A stretch of 64,000 bases of DNA from JABABV01 sp965222855 (GTDB lineage Bacteria > Bacillota_I > Bacilli_A > Mycoplasmatales > JABABV01): positions 124,001-188,000 of the forward strand of contig CBDCUL010000011.1 in NCBI GenBank assembly GCA_965222855.1, given 5' to 3'. The notes beneath the pieces were generated by a model. The model was not told the origin of the DNA and searched no databases. It was given only the letters and a program-made list of their open reading frames with translations. A program made the position numbers and the translations under genes. Shown here one piece after another: positions 44,222 to 56,475 of this stretch (position 1 is its first letter; every line of letters begins with the position of its first letter).

Positions 44222-45040
44222 TTAAGTAATTATAAATAACGTACTAGTACTATGTAAACTATCTAAAATAATTGCCATAACATTAGTCGATAGATGAACT
44301 GATATTGAATAATGGATTTTGAAGCCACTGAAGGCATAAATTGAAGCAAAGACTAATCCACTACCAACGTAGGGAAATGCGTGTCAATAATCATTGCTTA
44401 AAAAAACATGCATTAAACCAAATAATAATGATGATAGTCCAAATAAGATTCATTTGAATACTGCTTTATCTACTAATAGCGCTTTTGGTAATAAATTCAT
44501 AATTCCTAAACGCATTCCAATTTCTTCAGAAATTGGTCCTACAAAAATTACTAATAATAAATATATAAATAAATTAGCATTTTTTAAAACATTTAATGAA
44601 TCTTCATTAGTACTATTGTTAGGTAGTGTAGCTCCACTATGTGTTATTTGATATAAATAATTACCAAACATAGTGAAGACATTTTCAACTATTAGTAATG
44701 CTGCCATTCCACAAATTAAAAATAATCCAAAATTTATTAATTCTTGAGAAAATTTTAAAAGTGCTAATTTTTCTCAAAATTGTCTAATAAATAATAAAGC
44801 AATTAAACAGATTGGTAATTCAGATACACACTGAATTACCGAACCAACAACTATGCTGAATTTATGACCGCCATTAAGTTGAAAAACTAATGACGATAAT
44901 ATTATTGGTATTACAAATAATCCTAACACAAATGCCCCAAGAGCAATGACACCATCTCTTCATACTGGTGCATAGTCATGAATGTTAAATTTTAAATAAC
45001 TATTATATTTTTTCGTTCAACGTTTGATATTTTTAATCAT
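44222..45040 (-). CDS. CPBP-family intramembrane metalloprotease-like protein
   Basis: 272 aa, about seven membrane helices. The active-site motifs of the CAAX/bacteriocin-processing family are present: PISEEIGMRLG (EExxxR), FGLMH (FxxxH) and SVHLSTN (HxxxN). May process a peptide or protect against bacteriocins. Its start overlaps the nicotinamidase stop by 8 bases. Confidence 0.85.
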
Positions 45041-45650
45041 AATTGATAACCTCTTTAAAAACAATTTTTCGCTTTTTTAAATAATTAATAATTTCTGGTG
45101 TTTTATCACTATTAACTGAGCGGACTAAGTCTAAATAAGTAGAAACGTTATAGTTTAATTTTAACGCATCTTTAATAGTATATAATACACAATAATCAAA
45201 TGCGACACCAATAATTGTTAAATCTTTAATTTGATAATTTTGTAAAATTTCGTGTAATTTAGTAACTTCGCCATTTTGATCGGCGAAACCACTATAAGAT
45301 TCATTATTGATTTTATAACCTTTTTTAACGATATAATTGATATTTTTAATATCTATATCGTTAACTATATCGGCGCCATCACTCCCTTGAACACAATGAT
45401 CTGGTCACATAATTTGATTAAATCCATTAATTAAAATTGAAGAAAATAATTCTTTATTATGCGTACTAGCAAAAGATATATGCTTTTTGGGATGGAAATC
45501 TTTGGTAGCAATAACCAAATCATTATTAGTGTTAAATTTTTGAATTAAATTATTTATTTGAGTAATCATCTTTTGGGCATCTTTAATATATAAGCTACCA
45601 CTTGGTATTACAAAATCATTTTGCATATCAACAATTATAAGTGCTTTCAT
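45033..45650 (-). CDS. pncA: Nicotinamidase / isochorismatase-family hydrolase
   Basis: Converts nicotinamide to nicotinate for NAD salvage. 205 aa. Catalytic triad in place: Asp of ALIIVDMQNDF, Lys of VIATKDFHP, Cys of IIGVAFDYCV; WPDHCVQGSDGAD follows as in PncA. The ATG at 45650 is used, with GGAG 11 bases before it. Co-transcribed with the CPBP gene. Confidence 0.87.
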
Positions 45651-45677
45651 TAGATATTTCACTCCGATTTTTTTATT

Positions 45678-47207
45678 TTAGAAAAAAGGTTCGATTAATT
45701 CAAAAATTAAATGTTTAGTTTTAATGAAGTAATTTTCACGTTCGAAATCTTTTGCTTTTAAAGGTTTTGAATGGATTAAATCTTTTTTAAAACTTTGCTC
45801 TAAATTATATACTAAATCGCTATTATTAACAAATGCCGAAAGTTCAAAATTAAGAAATAATGAACGATGATCTAAGTTGATTGAACCAACCATTGCAAAT
45901 TTAGAATCAAAAATAAACGTTTTACTATGGATGAAAATATTTTCATACATAAATACTTCGGCACCAAATTCAATTAATTTACTAGATTTAAATTTAGTTA
46001 AAAAATAAGCTCATTGCTTATCAGCGCGACCTGGAATTAAAATTTTAATTTTAACCCCACTAATTAACGCTCTTTTTAAAGCGTTAATTATTTCTTCATC
46101 TGGTGAAAAATATGGGGTCGTAATTCAAATTGATTTTACCGAACTACTGATTAATTTTAAAAGAATTTCTTTAATATTAAATTTATCATCGTTTGGTCCA
46201 GTTGGAAATAATAAAATATTCCCATCATTTTCAACACTGGGTTCACTATTTAAATATTTTTTAGAAGTTAACTCTTCTTTAGTTCAACGAACTCAATCTT
46301 GAGCAAATATTAAAGCTAGTGAACTAATGATGCTCCCAGATACAAAATAATGTGAATCTTTTCAAAATCCAAATTTTTTGGATTTTGAAGTATATTCATC
46401 ACCAATATTCATTCCGCCAAAGAAACCAACTTTATTATCAATTATAACAATTTTTCGATGGTGACGATAGTTATTGGCTGATCCAACAAAAGGCGGAAAC
46501 AAAAATTTATTTTGATAAACAACTTGGGCACCAGCTTTACGAAGATCATATATATGTTTAATTGGGAATCCTAAAATTCCTAAATAATCTAATAAAATTC
46601 TAACTTCGATTCCTTTAGATAATTTTTCTAAGAGAATTAATTTTAATTCTCTAAAAATATCACCATCATGCACTAAATAATATTCAATATGGATAAATTT
46701 AGTTGCTTTACGGAGATGTTCAAATAATAAGTTATATTTATAATTTCCGTTATCTAATAATTTGATAGTTGAATTAGTTGATAATTTATAACCAGTAACT
46801 TTAGTTAAAAAACTGACAATATTTCGTAATTGTGGATCATTGTTATCCATTAAAAATCTTTTTTGTTCAGTATCATTTTTTAATAAACTAGTATTTATTT
46901 TATTTTCGACTAATTTTTGATGTTTTTTAAAATTAAAATTTAACCCATAAGCTAAATAAAAAATATGTGTGAAAATTGGAATAAAACACAAAGCCATAAA
47001 CCAAGAAATTTTAGCAGTCATATTTTTATGCGACGTAAATAATACACAAAAAACAAAGATATTGACTATTTGAAACCCTAAAACTAACATAATGAATCAA
47101 AATAAATGATTATTAATAAATAAATTAACAATAAAAAATATTATTAAAATAATAAAAATTAAAAATAAAATATTAATTAAATAATATCCTTTAAATTTCT
47201 TAAACAT
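45678..47207 (-). CDS. cls: Cardiolipin synthase
   Basis: Phospholipase-D-type enzyme that joins two phosphatidylglycerols. 509 aa. Two N-terminal membrane helices, then two HKD motifs: HRKIVIIDNKVGFFGGMNIG and IHSKTFIFDSKFAMVGSINL. Frame is continuous with UGA as Trp. AGAGGT 8 bases from the start. Confidence 0.94.
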
Positions 47208-47288
47208 AAATTTTTCTACCTCTTCATAAATATAATGGTATTGTTAATATAATTTATATCACACTTATAGTAAAAAAAGCAAAAAAAA

Positions 47289-47380
47289 ATGGCGGAGTAG
47301 GTGGGACTCGAACCCACGCGCCGTGTAAACGACCTACATCCTTAGCAGGGACGCCTCTTCACCAACTTGAGTACTACTCC
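47289..47380 (-). tRNA. tRNA-Ser (anticodon GCU)
   Basis: 92 bases including an encoded CCA. The acceptor stem GGAGTAG pairs with CTACTCC; the anticodon loop CTGCTAA carries GCT; a long variable arm (AGGTCGTTTACACGGCGC) marks a class II serine tRNA; T-loop GTTCGAGTC. It reads AGC/AGU codons. Followed by a T-run on the minus strand. Confidence 0.97.
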
Positions 47381-47583
47381 ACTCGCCTTTTTTTTGCTTA
47401 TTGCCATTATATTATATACAAATTTTGACAAAATATAAAGGAAAAATTTATAAATATTTATAAAGCGATATAATTTGTTGTATAATCTCTTATATAAATA
47501 GGTGTTTTAAAGTTAAAAACTTTTATATTTTTTTAATATAAAAATTGAGTTAAAAAACGAATAAAGGAAGCAGAGGCATAAAG

Positions 47584-49059
47584 ATGCAAGGAATTGAAAT
47601 AAATAAAAAGCATAAATATAACTTAGGTTCAGCTTTTGCTTTAGTAGTCGGTAATGTAGTTGGTGCTGGAATATTTGTTAAAAATAAAGGAATTATTCAT
47701 AATACTGGTTCAGTCTGATTGACAGCAGGCACTTGATTAATTGGTGGAATTATCATTATTTCAATGGCGCTAGCGTTAATTGAAATAATTTCAACTAACA
47801 AAAGTAGCAACAACGGTGGTGTTGTTGCTTGAGGAACAAAATTTATTAATCATCGTTTTGGAAGAACAGTAATGTGGTTTATGTATTGAATTTATTTACC
47901 AATTATGATTATGTCACTATCTTATTATGGTGCTTATTATACACTCCCCATCTTAGCAATTGATGGGTCGCGTGATATGCATGGTAATTTAACTAGTCTA
48001 GGAACTTGATTGATGTTTGCAATAACAATGTTTTATTTATTACTTTTTGGTTCAGTTAATGCTTTAACTTTCAAACCAGGTAATGTTATGCAAATGGTTG
48101 CGATTATTTTAACATTAATTCCATTAATTATTATTATTATTATTGGTTTGTGTACTAAGAGTGCTGCAAATATTCCGCAAGCACATAAATACTTGCACAA
48201 TAAAGGTGTTTCGGGAATTATTATTTCTCTTCCTTCTGTCTTATTTGCTTTTGATGGATTTTATTATGTAACTAATATTAAAGGTGATTTGAAAAATCCT
48301 CGAAAAAACTTAACATTATCTTTATTATTCGGTCTATTATTCGTTTCATTATTATATATATTAATTTCTATTGCAATTTTTTCTGTTAATTTAGGTGATA
48401 ATGCTGGTGATGCAATTCAATTTAGTCATCATAGTTTTAATAGTGTCTTTGGAAAATTTGTTAGTGTCTGTATTGTAATGGGTTCTTTAGGTGGATTAAA
48501 CGGTTATATTTTATCTGGTTCGCGAATGGTTCGTCACGGAGCACGTTATAATTTATTACCATTAAAAAAACATTTAATTAAGAGTAATAAAATTGATGTT
48601 CCACATGGTTCAACTTTTGCAGTAATTGGTATTGCAATTTTATTTACAATCTTTTCATTTTTATTTGGTAGCTTTACTAAAATCGGATCTGATAATCCTG
48701 ATGGTGGTGTTTTTGCTTTTATTAATGATTTATCAAATTGACAAACATTATTAATCTTTATTTTTATTGGAATTATTATTGGTGGCGCGATTGTTAATCG
48801 TTTCACTAAAAAAATTGAAGTTCAAAAAAGAAGATATTTTTTACCAACAGCTTTTATAACCGTTATTTCTTTAGCAGTTATTCTAATTTGAAACATCTCT
48901 AGTATTATTGGTGGTGCTTTTACTTCGAGTAGCGCGGATACTAAACAGCAAGATATTGTTTTATTAATTATTTTAGCTATCTTCGTAATTGTGATTGTAA
49001 TTGGTGCTTATTGAGATAAGATATTTCAAAGGAATCATAAGAAAAAAGAATGAGTTTAA
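47584..49059 (+). CDS. APC-family amino acid permease
   Basis: 491 aa, about 12 hydrophobic helices. First helix motif VVGNVVGAGIFVKNKG is the substrate-backbone-binding segment of amino acid/polyamine/cation transporters; FAFDGFYYVTNIKGDLKNPRKN is the conserved helix 6-loop. Paralogous to the permease at 62343-63860, which shares FAFDGFYYV and KNP. Promoter TATAAT at 47481-47486. Substrate not identifiable. Confidence 0.88.
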
Positions 49060-49075
49060 AACTCATTCTTTTTTT
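49043..49075. terminator. Bidirectional terminator between the permease and uvrA
   Basis: AAAAAGAATGAGTTT/AAACTCATTCTTTTT with a T-run on both strands, between convergent stops at 49059 and 49088. Confidence 0.8.
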
Positions 49076-49087
49076 ATGCTAATTATT

Positions 49088-51910
49088 TTAAAGAAATTTT
49101 TTTAAATATTGCCCAGTTAATGATTTAGGATTATTAACTAGTTCTTCAGGGCGGCCAATCGCAACGATTTTACCACCATATTTACCGCCGCCAACACCTA
49201 AGTCGATAATGTGGTCCGCAACTTTAATAATATTTAAATTATGTTCAATTACTAAAACAGTATCACCATTATCAACTAAACGATTTAACACTAAAATTAA
49301 TTTAGCAACATCATGACTATGTAGTCCAGTTGTTGGTTCATCTAATAAATAAAGTGTTTTACCAGTTGGTTTTTTTTGTAAATAAGTGGCCAACTTGATT
49401 CGTTGTGCTTCACCACCTGATAATTTTGTCGCTGATTGACCTAGTTTAATATAATCTAGTCCTACATCAGATAATGTTTGGAGTTTGATTTTTATTTTAA
49501 TTCTTTGATCAAAAAATTTCAATGCTTCAGCAACAGTCATATCTAAAACTTCCGCTATATTTTTATTTTGATATCTAATATCTAGCGTTTCTTTGTTGTA
49601 ACGTTTCCCTTCACAATCTTCACAAGTGACATAAACGTTAGGTAGAAAATGCATTTCAATTTTTAAAGACCCATCACCACGACAACGATCGCAACGACCA
49701 CCATTAACGTTAAATGAGAAGCGCCCTTTTAAATAACCGCGTGTTCTTGATAATAAAGTAGCAGCATAAACATCACGAATATCATCAAAAACACTAGTGT
49801 AAGTCGCTGGGTTTGAACGTGGTGTTCGCCCAATTGGATCTTGGGAAATATGAATTACTTTATTAATTAAACTCATATTATCAATTGTTTTATGTAATCC
49901 GGGCTTAATATGTTTATTACCTAAATAATGACGTAAACTTTTATATAGTATCTCGTTAATTAATGTTGATTTACCTGAACCAGATACTCCCGTTACAGCA
50001 ATAAATTGCTGTAACGGAATAACAACATTAAGATTTTTTAAATTATTTTCACGCGCCCCTTTAATAATTAAATTTTTATTAGTATAAGGGCGGCGTTTAG
50101 TTGGGGTTTTAATTTTAATTTTTCCAGATAAATATTGACCCGTAATTGAATTAGGATCATCTGCAACATGTTGTGGTGTGCCTTGACTAACAACGCGACC
50201 CCCCTCAATTCCAGCTCCAGGACCAATATCAATCAATCAATCTGATTGTCACATTGTATCTTCATCATGCTCAACTACTAGCAATGTATTGCCTAAATCA
50301 CGCATTTGTTTTAAACTTTTAATTAGTTTGTCGTTATCGCTTTGATGAAGTCCAATCGATGGTTCATCTAAGACATATAAAACTCCGCTTAAATGGGACC
50401 CTATTTGGGTCGCTAGGCGAATTCTTTGTGACTCCCCACCAGACAAGGTTGATGCTTTGCGATTAAGTGTTAAATAATCTAGGCCAACGTTGTTCAAAAA
50501 ATTTAAGCGATTAATAATTTCTTTAATTATTAATTCGGAAATTTTTTGATGTAGTTCACTTAATTCTAAGCTTAAAATATAATCACTAGCTTCACTAATA
50601 CCGAGTTTAGTGAATTCAAAAATGTTTAAAGTTCCCACTTTAACTGATAGTGGATATTGATTTAGACGACTCCCAGCACATGATAAACATTTAGCTTCAC
50701 TCATGTAGTTACTATAATAGTCACGCGCTGCGGTTGATGATGTTTCAATATAACGACGCTCAATTACTTTGGCAACGCCTTCAATTACTTTGTTTAATTC
50801 ATAAGTATTTTTATTACGTGATTTTAATTGAAAATTAATTACTTTATCCGATCCTTGCATCATAATTTTGCGTTCTTTTTTTGTCATATCTTTGATTGGT
50901 GTATTGGGGTCAATATTATAATAATCTAATAAAACTTTGAATTGTTGTCATTCTAAGTTTTCAGTATTAAGCGTATTCTTATAATAAACAATTGCCCCTT
51001 GGTTAATTGTTTTATTAAAGTCTGGTATTAGTAATTCCATATCAGCTTCTAAACGCATCCCTAAACCTTTACAAAATTCACAAGCACCGCTTGGTGAATT
51101 AAAAGAAAATAAGCGTGGTTCTAATGGTGGTAATTGGAAATTACATAGTTTACATGAATGGTGACGTGAAAATAAAATATCTTTATTTTCGTTAACTTTA
51201 ACAATCAAAAAACCTTTACTGTATTCTAGTCCAACTTCAACACTATCACTAATTCGTGAATAATTTTCATCACTTAAAACAATTCGATCAACGACAATTT
51301 CAATGTTGTGTTTTTGGTTTTTTTCTAAAAGAATTTCTTCATCTAATAGACGGATTTTATTATCGATGCGGACACGAACAAAACCATCTTGTCTTAATTG
51401 GTTAAATAGTTCGACATGGGTTCCGCGTTTATCACGAATTACTGGTGCTAATATTTGTAATCTATCGCCATTAGTATGGCGATAGATTTTAGTAATAATT
51501 TCTTTAATAGTTTGTGATTTAATTGGCATATGGTGATTTGGACAATATGGGATTCCGATTCTAGCATATAACAAACGCAAATAATCATAAATTTCAGTAA
51601 CTGTTCCTACAGTTGAGCGGGGATTATTAGACGTTGTTTTTTGTTCGATTGAAATAGCCGGTGATAATCCCTCAATACTATCGACTAGTGGCTTTTCACT
51701 ACCGCCCAAAAATTGGCGGGCGTAAGCACTTAAAGAGTCGATATAGCGGCGACGACCTTCATTATAAATCGTCTGAAAAGCCAATGATGACTTTCCTGAT
51801 CCAGATAGTCCAGTAATTACGACTAATTTATTTTTAGGAATACTAATATCAATGTTTTTTAAATTATTTTCACGAGCTCCTTTAACAATAATAAATTTAT
51901 TATTAATCAT
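49088..51910 (-). CDS. uvrA: Excinuclease ABC subunit A
   Basis: Damage-sensing ATPase of nucleotide-excision repair. 940 aa with two ABC ATPase modules: Walker A VVITGLSGSGKSSLAF and AVTGVSGSGKSTLI; signatures STLSGGESQRIRLA and TKLSGGEAQRIKLA; Walker B VLYVLDEPSIGLH and LYLLDEPTTGLH. Zinc modules CKLCNF...CEFC and CDRC...CEDC. The ATG at 51910 follows AAGGAGG. Downstream of the small membrane-anchored gene. Confidence 0.97.
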
Positions 51911-51953
51911 TAAGAGGCCTCCTTTATTTAGATATACTTTTATAATATATACT

Positions 51954-52352
51954 ATTATAACCAAATTGTTTAATTGGATGTGCGCTTTGTTCTATTTTAA
52001 CATTTTTAATGTTAAACTTTTCACCTTTATTAAAATTCTCAGAAAAATCAACGACTAATACCATTTCATCTTTAGTATTAAAACTATCTTGATAAATAAT
52101 TTTATAATTAGCTGTTGAATGTAGATCTGAATTTGTTAATTTACTACCTGGATTTTCTTTAATAATTCTATTATCTAGTTCTGGTAGTGCTGCTTTGAAA
52201 TCGTGGGCAAATGCATTTCATTGTGTTTTATATGAAATTTTATAAAAAATTGCAATTGGTACGATTACTAATGCAGACGTGATTAATACGAATGATCCAA
52301 TGATGGCAAAGATTGGAACTCTTTTTTTGAGTTTGGTTTTATTATTAGTCAT
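51954..52352 (-). CDS. Small membrane-anchored protein of unknown function
   Basis: 132 aa. Short basic N-terminus, one membrane helix (VPIFAIIGSFVLITSALVIV), then a mostly hydrophilic domain of about 95 residues that is probably extracellular, ending KQFGL. No Cys, so not a lipoprotein. Not recognised. It precedes uvrA by 43 bases and has a TATAAT at 52395-52400 on the minus strand. Confidence 0.7.
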
Positions 52353-52427
52353 TATTATTTCACCCCAGTAATTGTCATTATTTTATATACTCTAATTATA
52401 TAAAATAATTAAATAAAACTTAAATAT

Positions 52428-52464
52428 AAAAAAATATTAGGAATTGTTTTCCTAATATTTTTTT
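52428..52464. terminator. Bidirectional terminator at the far end of the CRISPR array
   Basis: A perfect 16 bp stem (AAAAAAATATTAGGAA with TTCCTAATATTTTTTT) around a 5-base loop. On the minus strand it lies just beyond the oldest repeat and would end the pre-crRNA transcript. Confidence 0.8.
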
Positions 52465-52477
52465 ATAATTCGTGGTT

Positions 52478-55400
52478 TTAAATATTTTTGTAAATATTAT
52501 ATAGGAATAAAACTAATTGGGAATGATACATCATCTTTAGAATGTTTAAGAGTGTATAAATACTAACTAACCCTGGTCTTTTAACTAATAATGAAGCGTT
52601 TAAGAGTGTATAAATACTGTATAGGAATAAAACCCCCTATATTTATGTAAAACTATTGAAATAGGTTTAAGAGTGTATAAATACTGTATAGGAATAAAAC
52701 CGGAATTACATAACAAGCAATTATCGAATGGTTTAAGAGTGTATAAATACTGTATAGGAATAAAACTAACGTTTTAGCGTTATCGGCTATATATAGGTTT
52801 AAGAGTGTATAAATACTGTATAGGAATAAAACTACTTTAGTGAAAGTAACTGGTATTAGAATGTTTAAGAGTGTATAAATACTGTATAGGAATAAAACAT
52901 AACATTTGTTTTAGTTTTAAATGCTAATGTTTAAGAGTGTATAAATACTGTATAGGAATAAAACAGTCTTTTCGTTTAAGAAAATCAGTTGCATGTTTAA
53001 GAGTGTATAAATACTGTATAGGAATAAAACCCTAAAACGTTGTATCACAAATCTTTGGCTGTTTAAGAGTGTATAAATACTGTATAGGAATAAAACGAGT
53101 TCTTCGTTAGTATTTACATATCTTTTGTTTAAGAGTGTATAAATACTGTATAGGAATAAAACGCATTATCATTTCAATTGAATTATAATCAAGTTTAAGA
53201 GTGTATAAATACTGTATAGGAATAAAACCACCGCTTCTAAGTTTTGATTCAATATTAGGTTTAAGAGTGTATAAATACTGTATAGGAATAAAACTTACTA
53301 TTCTTACTTCTCTTTTCACCAAACGTTTAAGAGTGCATAAATACTGTATAGGAATAAAACTTGTCGTTGCTGTTAATTCGTATGCTTATAGTTTAAGAGT
53401 GTATAAATACTGTATAGGAATAAAACAATTTGCGTGTATTTATTGATTCTTGTTAGTTTAAGAGTGTATAAATACTGTATAGGAATAAAACTTGTAGTTG
53501 CTGTTAATTCGTATGCTTATAGTTTAAGAGTGTATAAATACTGTATAGGAATAAAACCACCGCTTCTAAGTTTTGATTCAATATTAGGTTTAAGAGTGTA
53601 TAAATACTGTATAGGAATAAAACTTACTATTCTTACTTCTCTTTTCACCAAACGTTTAAGAGTGTATAAATACTGTATAGGAATAAAACTTAGATATGGA
53701 TGATCCAAAAATATCTTGTGTTTAAGAGTGTATAAATACTGTATAGGAATAAAACATCACATAATTGTTTATTAATTTGTAAATAGTTTAAGAGTGTATA
53801 AATACTGTATAGGAATAAAACAAGGTTTTCTTTGAGATAATACAAGATTATGTTTAAGAGTGTATAAATACTGTATAGGAATAAAACCCTAAAACGTTGT
53901 ATCACAAATCTTTGGCTGTTTAAGAGTGTATAAATACTGTATAGGAATAAAACGATTAAAGATCTAACTCTAACTATAAAAAGTTTAAGAGTGTATAAAT
54001 ACTGTATAGGAATAAAACGATCTAAACGACGACAAGTTTGATCATATTGTTTAAGAGTGTATAAATACTGTATAGGAATAAAACCGTATTCAGTTTGAAG
54101 TGCTTCAAGTTTCAGTTTAAGAGTGTATAAATACTGTATAGGAATAAAACCGTAATCTACATATTCGTTCTCAGTTATTAGTTTAAGAGTGTATAAATAC
54201 TGTATAGGAATAAAACGAATCCTCATTTATTGACGGAAAAAATAGAGTTTAAGAGTGTATAAATACTGTATAGGAATAAAACTAAACTTACCATTACGAA
54301 AATCTATCATATGTTTAAGAGTGTATAAATACTGTATAGGAATAAAACAAGATGTAGAGTCGCATATACTAAATATAAGTTTAAGAGTGTATAAATACTG
54401 TATAGGAATAAAACCTGTAAATAAGATTTTGATTTATTATATACGTTTAAGAGTGTATAAATACTGTATAGGAATAAAACTTAGGAATGTAATCGGTATC
54501 GTTAACTTTAGTTTAAGAGTGTATAAATACTGTATAGGAATAAAACATAACATCGAAGCTATTATGCTTAACGCTAGTTTAAGAGTGTATAAATACTGTA
54601 TAGGAATAAAACTGCATTCCAGAATGGTATTTATATAAACATGGTTTAAGAGTGTATAAATACTGTATAGGAATAAAACACTGGAATCTTAGTGATACTC
54701 ACAGATCCTGTTTAAGAGTGTATAAATACTGTATAGGAATAAAACAATATGATTGCATCATCACAAAATACTGAGGTTTAAGAGTGTATAAATACTGTAT
54801 AGGAATAAAACTTGATTACACAAATATTACTCCAGATTCAAGTTTAAGAGTGTATAAATACTGTATAGGAATAAAACTCAAACGCCACTCATTTGAACGA
54901 TCCGATAGTTTAAGAGTGTATAAATACTGTATAGGAATAAAACAATATGATTGCATCATCACAAAATACTGAGGTTTAAGAGTGTATAAATACTGTATAG
55001 GAATAAAACTCAAACGCCACTCATTTGAACGATCCGATAGTTTAAGAGTGTATAAATACTGTATAGGAATAAAACAATATGATTGCATCATCACAAAATA
55101 CTGAGGTTTAAGAGTGTATAAATACTGTATAGGAATAAAACGTTCGAAAGCGCTTTGCATATCACTATTATGTTTAAGAGTGTATAAATACTGTATAGGA
55201 ATAAAACTGATTACTTTTTTATATGATAACGTTATTTGTTTAAGAGTGTATAAATACTGTATAGGAATAAAACCTCTGATTTTTATACGTTCCTCTACAC
55301 TGAGTTTAAGAGTGTATAAATACTGTATAGGAATAAAACTTATAAAGAATACGAAATTATTAAAGAGATGTTTAAGAGTGTATAAATACTGTATAGGAAT

Positions 55401-56459
55401 AAAACCGCCGTGCTGTTCTGTTCAAGCATTTAGTTGTTTAAGAGTGTATAAATACTGTATAGGAATAAAACTATAAGTTATAGTTTTATAATCACCTTTA
55501 AGTTTAAGAGTGTATAAATACTGTATAGGAATAAAACCCAAGTTTAGTAATAATGAAATTGTTAAAAGTTTAAGAGTGTATAAATACTGTATAGGAATAA
55601 AACCTTTTATAACTCAACCAGTTTGGTGATTAGTTTAAGAGTGTATAAATACTGTATAGGAATAAAACCCAAGTTTAGTAATAATGAAATTGTTAAAAGT
55701 TTAAGAGTGTATAAATACTGTATAGGAATAAAACCTTTTATAACTCAACCAGTTTGGTGATTAGTTTAAGAGTGTATAAATACTGTATAGGAATAAAACA
55801 TGTTTAAAATTCATGGTAAAATAATTTTTGTTTAAGAGTGTATAAATACTGTATAGGAATAAAACTCTTATTACTTAAACTCGGTAGTTTTTTCAGTTTA
55901 AGAGTGTATAAATACTGTATAGGAATAAAACTCTAACGCAACTCATTTGAACGATCCAATTGTTTAAGAGTGTATAAATACTGTATAGGAATAAAACAGT
56001 GAGCAGATGTGTCAAGAGTAATTTGATGTTTAAGAGTGTATAAATACTGTATAGGAATAAAACTGACTCTCTAGACATAATTTTCCTTCTTTTGTTTAAG
56101 AGTGTATAAATACTGTATAGGAATAAAACTAATATAGCATACCACAATTCCTTACATTTGTTTAAGAGTGTATAAATACTGTATAGGAATAAAACTACTA
56201 TATAAGTAGAAAAAACGGAAACTTAGTTTAAGAGTGTATAAATACTGTATAGGAATAAAACCCGGTTCTAATTGACTGATACGTTCCTCTCGTTTAAGAG
56301 TGTATAAATACTGTATAGGAATAAAACTCAGTAATTACGATAATTTCAACAACGTTAGTTTAAGAGTGTATAAATACTGTATAGGAATAAAACCTACTTC
56401 TCCTTGGTTTGTTCTTTCTGCTTGTTTAAGAGTGTATAAATACTGTATAGGAATAAAAC
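52478..56459 (-). CRISPR. CRISPR array: 61 repeats, 60 spacers, type II-A, transcribed on the minus strand
   Basis: 36-base repeats, on the minus strand starting GTTTTATTCCTATACAG and ending TATACACTCTTAAAC; spacers are 29-31 bases, nearly all 30. The leader end is at 56459 beside csn2. Direction follows from the tracrRNA anti-repeat, an ATTTGAG leader end, and decay at the other end: the last repeat (52478-52513) has a scrambled half and the one before it (52544-52567) lacks 12 internal bases. One repeat at 53325-53360 has a single substitution. There are 52 distinct spacers; eight are extra copies arranged in block duplications. The spacer at 54019-54048 matches gltX. Confidence 0.97.
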
Positions 56460-56475
56460 CTCAAATGCAAGTTAA
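56460..56475 (-). promoter_or_regulatory. Leader end / spacer-integration anchor
   Basis: Only 16 bases separate the csn2 stop from the first repeat, and they end GCATTTGAG directly before GTTTTA. ATTTGAG is the leader-anchoring sequence described for streptococcal type II-A integration. The array promoter must therefore lie inside csn2 or transcription reads through from the cas operon. Confidence 0.65.

Noticed and set aside
51923..51960. Extension of the small membrane-anchored gene upstream of uvrA to a stop at 51923
   Set aside because: Careful codon counting puts an in-frame TAA at 51954-51956; the longer version was a counting slip, not a frameshift.
52478..56459. Array read on the plus strand (repeat as GTTTAAGAG...AATAAAAC)
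   Set aside because: The tracrRNA, read with its own promoter and terminator on the minus strand, pairs with the minus-strand repeat; ATTTGAG abuts the csn2 side; decayed repeats are at the left end.
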